Positions 6,091-10,805 of a DNA stretch of 10,805 nucleotides are shown piece after piece (position 1 is the stretch's first letter; each line of letters begins with the position of its first letter). Position numbers and translations under genes: made by a program. The stretch is from positions 1 through 10,805 of the forward strand of contig JACDBE010000254.1 of assembly GCA_013695075.1 (NCBI GenBank). The letters are read 5' to 3'. Under the pieces are notes generated by a model that was given only the letters and a program-made list of their open reading frames with translations, did not search any database and had not been told where the DNA came from. Source of the stretch: Acidimicrobiia bacterium. GTDB lineage: Bacteria; Actinomycetota; Acidimicrobiia; Spongiisociales; UBA5794.

Positions 6091-6406
6091 TCAGCGTGCG
6101 ATTGGCGTCGTCTGGTCAGGCTCTTGGCCGACCAGGAGGATGACGACCAATGCAATGAGCAGGAGCCATAGCATCAAGATGGCGACGGCGCCGAGGGCGC
6201 CGTAGGCGACCCCGGCGGCGATTAGCACCACTTGGTCGACCTTCGACTTCCTCCTTCACCCTGACGGCAACGTCCTTCCAACCCCGTGGCGGGATGTCAG
6301 TCGGAGACTCGGCGGCACGACCCCGATCATTCCCCCACCCGGAGCCACCGGGGCAGAGTTGTTCGATACCGCTGCGGCTTTCAGGTTGGTCGGTCGACCT
6401 GGTCAC
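6091..6406 (-). pseudogene. YihY/BrkB-family membrane protein, frameshifted and internally deleted
   Basis: The GTG at 6406 (GAGG upstream) overlaps the end of the DUF3618 gene by 26 bases and starts a hydrophilic N-terminus ending AESPTDIPPRGWKDVAVRVKEEVEG, characteristic of YihY/BrkB proteins. At about 6241 one base is in excess. The next frame continues as DQVVLIAAGVAYG, the first membrane helix of the family. It then jumps straight to GALGAVAILMLWLLLIALVVILL, which resembles the last helix of the family (usually preceded by YNATYGSLGA), and stops at 6091. Intact proteins have about six helices and 270-350 residues, so some 200 residues have been lost between two similar Ala-Tyr-Gly contexts. 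It is the last gene of the DUF3618 operon and was probably translationally coupled. No working membrane protein is expected unless the mini-form is retained. Confidence 0.65.
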
Positions 6407-6986
6407 CCGACGCCTCGGCCCGGACGGTGTCGGCCGCTTCCCGTGCCGTCTCCTGCGCGGTGTCGACGGCTTCCTTGGCGGTGTCGGTGACGGCCTGTTT
6501 GCCTTCGGTCGCCGTGTCCTTGACTTGTTCCATCGCCTCGAGCGCCGGCTCCTTCAGATGCTCGGCAATCTCTCGCCCGGTCTGCGTGAACTCCTCCTTC
6601 AAGGGCTCGACCTTATCCATCAACTGGTCGGCCGCCTGCTTCTCGCGCTCGCTGGCCGGGAACACCGAAGCGAGCAGCACACCGACGCCGAAGGCGATCG
6701 CACCTGCGGCCAGTGGATTCCCCTGGGTCTGACCGCGCAGCGCCTCGGGAGCGCCCTTCAGCGTGTCAACCGCCCCGGCTGTGCCCTCCGTCACCGTCGA
6801 TTGGACCTCGGAGGCTGAACCCATCACCCGGTCGCGGATGTCTTGCAGCCCTCCGACCACTCGGTTCTTTCGGCGTTCGATCATCCGACCGGGGCTCACC
6901 CGGTCACCGATGGCGTCGAGAGTCTCTCCGAGTTGGCCCCGAGTTGCTTCGATGTCATGTCTCAGCTCGTCTGCGCTTTGGCCCAT
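6381..6986 (-). CDS. DUF3618 domain protein, single membrane helix with helical tail
   Basis: A 201-residue protein. Residues 1-30 (SADELRHDIEATRGQLGETLDAIGDRVSPG) are the DUF3618 signature, found in actinobacterial envelope/stress operons beside holin-like and YihY genes. Residues 91-109 (PLAAGAIAFGVGVLLASVF) form one membrane helix. Residues 115-195 are long amphipathic helix with 11-residue-like repeats (VTDTAKEAVDTAQETAREAADTV), reminiscent of LEA/apolipoprotein-type proteins that bind membranes or protect under stress. ATG 6986 is chosen for the strong AAGGAGGATG upstream; longer starts lack family sequence. The start lies inside the end of the holin-like gene (25-base overlap). The molecular function of the family is unknown. 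Confidence 0.88.
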   Translation of the reverse strand: MGQSADELRHDIEATRGQLGETLDAIGDRVSPGRMIERRKNRVVGGLQDIRDRVMGSASEVQSTVTEGTAGAVDTLKGAPEALRGQTQGNPLAAGAIAFGVGVLLASVFPASEREKQAADQLMDKVEPLKEEFTQTGREIAEHLKEPALEAMEQVKDTATEGKQAVTDTAKEAVDTAQETAREAADTVRAEASGDQVDRPT

Positions 6987-7420
6987 TCGACATCCTCCTT
7001 GATGGTTTCTCGTGTTTCCGGGAGGCCGCGCAGTCGACTCATTCGGCTGCGGCCGCTCCGCTGCAGGATGAACGCGGCAAATGCCCACACCACACCGACG
7101 ATGGCGAACGACAGCGCCGTATTGAGTGCCTGGTCTAAGACCCAGGCAAGGGCGAACGACAGCATCACGAGTGCGAGCCACCCGGCGAGCGCGGCACCAC
7201 CCAACATGGCAGCGGCCCCGCCGGCTTGGGACAATTCCTCGCGCGCCTCGGTCTTGGCGAGCTCGACCTCCTTGCGGAACAGGGTGCTGAGCTCACCGGT
7301 CATTTCCGACACCAGCTCGCCGAGGGACGCCTCCGGGCGCTTCGGCTGCGTCTCAGGAGTCGGGGACCGCTCAGGGCCGTCCGTTGTCCCGGTGTAACCG
7401 GCGGACGAATCCGTGCTCAC
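6962..7420 (-). CDS. Phage-holin-like (Act_holin/DUF1469 type) membrane protein
   Basis: A 152-residue protein. A disordered polar N-terminus (1-30) is followed by the amphipathic helix SLGELVSEMTGELSTLFRKEVELAKTEAREEL (32-63) typical of the actinobacterial holin-like family. Two membrane helices follow at about 68-93 and 100-120, then a basic cytosolic tail (RSGRSRMSRLRG). Despite the name, such proteins occur in chromosomal operons with DUF3618 and YihY genes and are not evidence of a prophage. The start is GTG 7420, because it overlaps the preceding stop as GTGA, the classic coupling arrangement. A TTG at 7429 is possible but less likely. The role is presumably in the membrane and stress-related (inference from context). 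Confidence 0.87.
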   Translation of the reverse strand: MSTDSSAGYTGTTDGPERSPTPETQPKRPEASLGELVSEMTGELSTLFRKEVELAKTEAREELSQAGGAAAMLGGAALAGWLALVMLSFALAWVLDQALNTALSFAIVGVVWAFAAFILQRSGRSRMSRLRGLPETRETIKEDVEWAKAQTS

Positions 7421-8058
7421 TGGCGCCAACCGGTGTCAGCCGGTGGCAGGGAGGAACCCCGCTGCGTCTGCCCGGAACCGACCGGCACGTCTGCCACTGC
7501 AGGTCTCTGGGCTCCCGCCGGGTCGGCGTCCTGCTGACTGGCAACGCCGGCGCGCAAGGCACGGCCCACGACGAAGCCCGCGGCAACGGCCCCTGTGAGG
7601 AACACACCGGGCCGCCGGCGGGCGAACCGCGTGACGTCGTCGACGAGGCCCTGGGGACCGCCCTGCTCCAGCCGAGACGCCAGGCCACGGATTCGGTTCT
7701 GCGCCTCGTTCAGGTAGCCGACGAGCGATCCTCCGGTGTCGGGTCGGCCCTCGGCCAGGGCAGTGACCTGCTCGGACAGTGAGCGCAACTGGCCGACGAA
7801 TTGGGCGGTGCGCTGCTCGGCCTGTTGGCGTACTTCCTGGCGTCCCTGGCTGACAAGGCTTGCAAGCTGATCTTTCGCCTCGCCGGCAACAGCCTTCGCC
7901 TGCGTGGTCACCTCGTCGGCTACGTCGCGGGCGCCGTCGACTGCGGTCGATGCGACATTGGACGCTTCGGCACCAGCCGTCTCGGCAACTCTGGTCGGCG
8001 TCGACTCGCCGGTGTCGACGCTGTCCACTGGTGTCCCGGCTTGTTGGTCGTTGGCCAT
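7417..8058 (-). CDS. Helical membrane-anchored protein, first gene of the DUF3618 operon
   Basis: A 213-residue protein that I cannot name. Residues 28-105 are Ala/Glu/Gln-rich amphipathic helix (VDEVTTQAKAVAGEAKDQLASLV, QGRQEVRQQAEQRTAQFVGQL) of the coiled-coil/LEA type. Residues 112-145 (YLNEAQNRIRGLASRLE, LVDDVTRFARRRPG) lead into one membrane helix, GVFLTGAVAAGFVVGRALRA (151-170). The rest is a polar Pro/Gly-rich tail. This layout is common for the conserved hypothetical protein preceding the holin-like/DUF3618 genes in actinobacteria. ATG 8058 follows AAGGGGA at a suitable distance. The stop overlaps the next start by four bases. A SigF/SigB-like promoter lies about 50 bases upstream. 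Confidence 0.85.
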   Translation of the reverse strand: MANDQQAGTPVDSVDTGESTPTRVAETAGAEASNVASTAVDGARDVADEVTTQAKAVAGEAKDQLASLVSQGRQEVRQQAEQRTAQFVGQLRSLSEQVTALAEGRPDTGGSLVGYLNEAQNRIRGLASRLEQGGPQGLVDDVTRFARRRPGVFLTGAVAAGFVVGRALRAGVASQQDADPAGAQRPAVADVPVGSGQTQRGSSLPPADTGWRQ

Positions 8059-8108
8059 CGATCTGTCCCCTTCGTCGGCGCCGCGGCGCTCTCTGTGAGG
8101 ACATGTGA

Positions 8109-8134
8109 CTACCCCTGACACGACGCCGCCAAAC
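8109..8134 (-). promoter_or_regulatory. SigF/SigB-type promoter of the DUF3618 operon
   Basis: Reading the minus strand, GTTT (8134-8131) is separated by 16 bases from GGGTAG (8114-8109). This matches the actinobacterial general-stress sigma consensus GTTT-N15-17-GGGTA(T). Transcription would start about 40 bases before the ATG at 8058. It fits the LEA-like, membrane-linked content of the operon. Confidence 0.55.
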
Positions 8135-8533
8135 AGCATTCTTCTTCCCGATCGTGTGTCCTGGTCGGATCGGAGAACGCCATCTCATCGCCACCATTCG
8201 TCGCGCAGGCCTTCAACCCTCGGGGCCGGTTCCACAGTCCTGCGGTGCGCGGATGATCCGAGCTCGTCGCTCAGCACCCGCCGGAAGACTGATCTCGAGG
8301 AACCGGTCACGGGCCGCAACCTGCACTGGAATTCCCCGGTTTCCCGGACTATTTGAGGTGCGGAGAAGCGGGGTAAGTCGACTAGCGCTATCCGGTACAA
8401 GGCACCGCCACCGCACTCTTGACCCACAAGCGACCCTCAGCGGAGTGGCGCGCGACCCGACTGCTGCGGGAGAATCAGTGGCAGCAGGGTTCGACGGGGC
8501 CCGCCCAGTTAACCCTCGTAGCAAGGAGGAGCG
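8135..8533. other. Intergenic region between divergent genes
   Basis: No convincing gene: the ORFs crossing it on both strands have no family-like sequence. On the plus strand ATTT (8351-8354), 16 bases and GGGTAA (8371-8376) form a second, weaker match to a SigF/SigB promoter. It would give a leader of about 150 bases before the gene at 8534. Confidence 0.4.
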
Positions 8534-8764
8534 ATGATGAAGGAGGAGGAGGAGAAGAAGATGAAGAAGAAGCAGAAGAAGAAGAAGAAGAAGAAATGGG
8601 TCGTCACCTACACACGCGACGGGCGTGACCTGCCGCTGGGCAACTCCCGTCGCCACAAGAAGACCTGTCACTACCTGCAGCCAACCCCGGCCCGCCCGCA
8701 CACAGGGCGCCGCAAGGCGACCCCCGAAGAGCTGAAGACTCAGCCCCCGTGCAAGGTCTGCTGA
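8534..8764 (+). CDS. Small lysine-rich protein with a zinc-knuckle-like C-terminus
   Basis: A 76-residue, strongly basic protein. Residues 3-21 are almost only Glu then Lys (14 of residues 8-21 are Lys, Met or Gln, mostly Lys). Residues 22-35 (WVVTYTRDGRDLPLG) resemble a short beta hairpin. His41, Cys45 and His46, then the ATPEEL helix and Cys73-x2-Cys76, give the pattern H-x3-C-x27-C-x2-C. This is like the small domain (often ending ATxEEL...PCxxC) found alone or at the end of nucleases and secreted proteins, and it probably binds zinc. AAGGAGG (8523-8529) precedes two adjacent ATGs (8534 and 8537); either could be used. The polylysine arm suggests binding to nucleic acid or acidic surfaces (inference). 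I know no characterised member. Confidence 0.7.
   Translation: MMKEEEEKKMKKKQKKKKKKKWVVTYTRDGRDLPLGNSRRHKKTCHYLQPTPARPHTGRRKATPEELKTQPPCKVC
8539..8596 (+). repeat. Polypurine GAG/AAG trinucleotide tract
   Basis: 58 bases with only two pyrimidines (T at 8562, C at 8573), built of GAG and AAG triplets that encode the Glu/Lys arm. The tract is in phase with the codons, so slippage changes arm length without a frameshift. A homopurine run of this kind could form triplex (H-DNA) or an R-loop. Confidence 0.9.
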
Positions 8765-9164
8765 TGGGTAGGGAGAGGCTGGACGAAGTCATCCACCACG
8801 TCGACCCGCCACACGTCTCCGACCGCCTCGAACAGGCGTACCGGTCCGATACCGGGTGGTAGTGGTGGCGTGGGGTGCCCCTGCCGTCGCGCTTGGTGAA
8901 GTAGGACACGAGAAGCGTGCCCGATGGGGCAACGTGGCGCATCAGGTTCGCCGTCAGCCTCCGCGTTGCCACGCGGGACAAGTCCTGATGATGCAGGTGC
9001 GAGATCGTCGTAGTGGCCCATCGCTGACAACTCCCCATGCCTCGAAGCGATCGCGCCGAGAACGCTACAGGGCTCACGACCAAGGTCCAGTTGCAACCGT
9101 CGCTTGTGGCTGACAGGTGGCCCGGGCTCCCGAATTCCTCGCGATTCGTGCGTGACTCATCCAT
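8740..9164 (-). pseudogene. Class I SAM-dependent methyltransferase, frameshifted and missing its SAM-binding core
   Basis: Minus strand. From the ATG at 9164 one frame reads NREEFGSPGHLSATSDGCNWTL and later HVAPSGTLLVSYFTKRDGRGTPRHHY, the post-motif region of a methyltransferase (compare the usual LxPGGTLLV). At about 8842 the frame shifts and continues RLFEAVGDVWRVDVVDDF, the expected C-terminal strand, ending at 8740. Between the two parts there is room for only about 30 residues. A possible motif I (LDLGREPCSVLG) is in yet another frame, with the glycine-rich loop degraded. Several lesions make function very unlikely. The exact family is uncertain. It is antisense to nothing essential, and its tail overlaps the end of the lysine-rich gene. 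Confidence 0.45.
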
Positions 9165-9396
9165 CACCGTGGCGGCGGGCGCGATCACCGGTCGGGCCCC
9201 CGATGGTTCGGATGCACACGACCGCACCCATAGTCGAGCCGGGCACTTGGACTAGTTTGTGTCGCCTCTGTGCCGCAACCGAAGCGAGTGAGACCCCGTT
9301 TTAGGAAAGATGTGGTTAGGCACGGTAAGAGTGGCTGACCCCTCAGAGACCGTTGAGTCACAAGGGTTTCTGGTGGGAGCGCTGTGGCTCTCGGGG
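9165..9396. other. Spacer between pseudogene and tRNAs, no gene seen
   Basis: No coding or RNA feature is convincing. Downstream of tRNA-Phe an imperfect GAGAGC/GCTCCC hairpin (9376-9393) may help end the tRNA transcript, but it has no T-run. Confidence 0.4.
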
Positions 9397-9469
9397 TGGT
9401 CAGGGGCGGGGTCGAACCGCCGACCTCCGGTTTTTCAGACCGGCGCTCTACCAGCTGAGCTACCTGACC
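9397..9469 (-). tRNA. tRNA-Phe (anticodon GAA)
   Basis: 73 bases, full cloverleaf: acceptor GGTCAGG/CCTGACC, D-stem GCTC/GAGC, anticodon stem CCGGT/ACCGG with loop CTGAAAA, variable AGGTC, T-stem GGCGG/CCGCC with loop TTCGACC, and discriminator A. The genomic bases after the discriminator are CCC, so CCA is not encoded. It lies 12 bases downstream of tRNA-Asp in the same transcript. Confidence 0.97.
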
Positions 9470-9481
9470 GGGCGACCGGGA

Positions 9482-9559
9482 TGGCGGGAGCGACGGGATT
9501 TGAACCCGCGACCTCCGGCTTGACAGGCCGGCGTGAACTCCAGACTTCACCACGCCCCC
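9482..9559 (-). tRNA. tRNA-Asp (anticodon GTC), CCA encoded
   Basis: 75 bases plus CCA: acceptor GGGGGCG/CGCTCCC (one G-U), D-stem GTGA/TCAC, anticodon stem CCGGC/GCCGG with loop CTGTCAA, variable AGGTC, T-stem GCGGG/CCCGT with loop TTCAAAT, discriminator G, then CCA at 9484-9482. In many actinobacteria the order is Glu-Asp-Phe; no tRNA-Glu is seen upstream here. Confidence 0.97.
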
Positions 9560-9596
9560 ATGGCGACAACCCGCGGTCACCTCCGGGTCGGCCCGG

Positions 9597-9626
9597 AGTA
9601 TAGGCGCCGCCACCCCGTCCCGACCA
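9597..9626 (-). promoter_or_regulatory. Putative promoter of the tRNA-Asp/Phe unit
   Basis: On the minus strand TATACT (9602-9597) is a near-consensus -10 hexamer 37 bases before tRNA-Asp. Eighteen bases further upstream TGGTCG (9626-9621) is a weak -35. No tRNA-Glu intervenes, so the pair needs its own promoter. Confidence 0.4.
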
Positions 9627-9748
9627 TGGGCCGGGGCAATCGGTCACACGGGGGCCACACCCCCCACGAGCCCTCGATGACGAACTCGGTGGTGGCGTCG
9701 GCGACGTCGTGGAACCAGATGCCTGCCCGCCCGTCGATGTCCGGCTCG

Positions 9749-9923
9749 ATGGTCGCCGAAGCTCGGCATCCCGCTCAAGACGGGGAGCGCGGCCCTCGCC
9801 GTCCTGTCCGACGCCGGGATCCTGGTGAAGCACGGGACCGTGCCGTCGAAGAGCCGACCAAGCCGGTTGTACGTCAGCGACGAGCTGCTGGGTCTCACCG
9901 GGGCGAGCCCGATACCCGGGTGA
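9749..9923 (+). pseudogene. C-terminal winged-helix fragment, possibly of a Fic-family protein
   Basis: The plus-strand frame ending at 9923 reads LGIPLKTGSAALAVLSDAGIL, a helix-turn-helix pattern, followed by RPSRLYVSDELLGLTG. This is like the C-terminal wing of Fic/DOC-type proteins and related regulators (usual form: TA..AL..L...GIL...RNRLYVADELL). The preceding MVAEA that should join LGIP is in another frame (ATG 9749), so there is a frameshift, and nothing of the catalytic Fic domain (HPFxxGNGR) lies upstream. I read it as the tail of a lost gene. The family assignment is tentative. Confidence 0.4.
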
Positions 9924-10099
9924 GGCGACCGGACCACTTGCGGGATCGGCGCCTGCTGGGATTCGGCAGCCGATCCGGCATGCCAGGAGTGGTCGGTGGG
10001 AGAGCGCGCCGCGCGGATCGAAGCGCTAGGCTCTCGGCTGCCCCAAATATTTGATAAGACATGAAGACATTGGGTCAGCTATGAAGACAAGGGGCAGCC
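9924..10099 (+). promoter_or_regulatory. Upstream region of the repeat-protein gene with 20-bp tandem duplication
   Basis: It contains the AT-rich palindrome CAAATATTTG (10044-10053) next to GATAAG, the likeliest promoter area in otherwise GC-rich DNA. Two near-identical 19-20-base units, ATGAAGACA-xx-GGGxCAGCx, start at 10061 and 10081, just before the real ATG. The second unit supplies the AAGGGG ribosome-binding site of the gene at 10100. Confidence 0.45.
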
Positions 10100-10805
10100 A
10101 TGAAAAACTCCGTCAGGCGCCTGGTGCGTGTCATGCCCATCGTGCTGCTGATCGTGCTGGCAGGGCAGGCGTCGGCGACCACCTGGCAGATCGAGACCGT
10201 TGACAGCGCAGGGGATGTGGGGTGGTTCACGTCGCTGGCGTTGGACGGGAGCGGCCAACCCCACATCAGCTACATGGACTGGGGAAACGGCGACCTGAAG
10301 TATGCCCACTGGGAGGGCGCCGCTTGGCAGATCGAGACCGTTGACAGCAGCGGGGATGTGGGGGCGTATTCGTCGCTGGCGCTGGATGCGAGCGGTCTGC
10401 CCCATATCAGCTACCGGGACGGCACCAAGCGCGACCTGAAGTATGCCCATTGGGACGGGGTGGCCTGGCAGATCGAGACCGTGGATAGTGCCGGGAAGGT
10501 CGGCGAGTTCACATCGCTGGTGTTGGACCAGGGTGGCCTGCCCCACATCACCTACTACGATGGCACCAACCTCGACCTGCGATATGCCCGCTGGGACGGG
10601 ATGGCCTGGCAGATCGAGACCGTGGACAGCGCCGGGGATGTGGGCGAATTCACATCGTTGGCGTTGGACGGTGCCGGCCTACCCCACATCGCCTACTTCG
10701 ATCTGGGCAACGACGATCTGAAGTATGCCCGTTGGGACGGCGTGGCCTGGCAAGTCGAGACCGTGGCCAGCGCGGGGTCGGTTGGCTGGTACGTCTCGAT
10801 GGAGC
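10100..10805 (+). CDS. Secreted 47-residue-repeat protein (beta-propeller-like), C-terminus outside window
   Basis: Open from the ATG at 10100 to the window end, 235 codons visible. AAGGGG (10089-10094) gives the start. Residues 1-26 are a Sec signal peptide: basic KNSVRRLVRV, hydrophobic MPIVLLIVLA, and an ASA cleavage site after Ala26, so the mature protein would start TTWQIE. From Trp29 the protein is tandem 47-residue units: WQIETVDSAGDVG, then TSLALDGSGxPHISY, then DLKYAHWDGVA. Four are complete and a fifth begins at 10748. Three short beta-strand-like segments per unit, with conserved Trp, Asp and Gly, resemble propeller blades. An exported binding or adhesive role is likely but no ligand can be read. 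No enzymatic motif is visible so far. Confidence 0.85.
   Translation, partial: MKNSVRRLVRVMPIVLLIVLAGQASATTWQIETVDSAGDVGWFTSLALDGSGQPHISYMDWGNGDLKYAHWEGAAWQIETVDSSGDVGAYSSLALDASGLPHISYRDGTKRDLKYAHWDGVAWQIETVDSAGKVGEFTSLVLDQGGLPHITYYDGTNLDLRYARWDGMAWQIETVDSAGDVGEFTSLALDGAGLPHIAYFDLGNDDLKYARWDGVAWQVETVASAGSVGWYVSME
10184..10805 (+). repeat. 141-bp tandem coding repeat (4 full units plus part of a fifth)
   Basis: Units start at 10184, 10325, 10466, 10607 and 10748, exactly 141 bases apart. Segments such as TGGCAGATCGAGACCGT and AAGTATGCCC recur nearly unchanged at DNA level, which suggests recent duplication or gene conversion. The array runs beyond the window. Confidence 0.95.

Noticed and set aside
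5975..6115. Minus-strand open stretch reading LRFPLLVPISRWTEARYAIG
   Set aside because: Protein-like in tone (faintly MazF/PemK-like) but without a start, ribosome-binding site or secure family match.
6962..7420. Prophage lysis module suggested by the holin-like gene
   Set aside because: No endolysin, phage structural or integrase gene nearby; this holin-like family is usual in chromosomal DUF3618 operons.
8764..8862. 32-residue ORF starting at the TGATG overlap with the lysine-rich gene
   Set aside because: The TGATG overlap is attractive, but it lacks family-like sequence and lies antisense to the methyltransferase relic, whose C-terminal strand is more recognisable. Not excluded.

Overview
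The window is GC-rich chromosomal DNA, most likely from an actinobacterium (Actinomycetota). This rests on strong G/C bias at third codon positions, frequent GTG starts, an Asp-Phe tRNA pair, an MT0933-like small protein, and the gene set DUF3618 / phage-holin-like / YihY that is common in that phylum. Nothing allows a genus call. Both ends cut through genes: a succinate-semialdehyde dehydrogenase on the left and a secreted repeat protein on the right.

Layout. (1) 3-1223, +: most of gabD. (2) 1394-3197, -: a collapsed vapBC-type toxin-antitoxin locus, a DUF5655 zinc-ribbon protein and an alpha/beta hydrolase. (3) 3296-5450, +: an MT0933-like protein with a hexapeptide-repeat tail, a minimal YjdJ/NATD1-type acetyltransferase, then a coupled pair made of a DUF4287+AHSA1/SRPBCC protein and a DUF1761 membrane protein, closed by a clear hairpin terminator. 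(4) 5570-6090: a decayed GNAT remnant and otherwise no convincing gene. (5) 8058 down to 6091, -: a tightly overlapping envelope/stress-type operon (single-pass membrane protein, holin-like two-TM protein, DUF3618 protein, wreck of a YihY/BrkB gene). It is preceded by a match to the actinobacterial SigF/SigB promoter consensus. (6) 8534-8764, +: a small lysine-rich protein with a zinc-knuckle-like tail, followed by an antisense methyltransferase pseudogene. (7) 9397-9559, -: tRNA-Asp(GTC) and tRNA-Phe(GAA). (8) 9749-9923, +: a C-terminal gene fragment. (9) 10100-end, +: a signal-peptide-bearing protein built of 47-residue repeats.

The intact genes look like housekeeping and stress/envelope functions. 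Around them are at least five broken genes, several of which have lost their middle and kept both ends. I see no insertion sequence, integrase, CRISPR array or complete defence system. The items most worth a second look are the two collapsed genes (vapBC and YihY), the promoter of the DUF3618 operon, the structured leader before the DUF4287 gene, and the three repeat- or low-complexity proteins.
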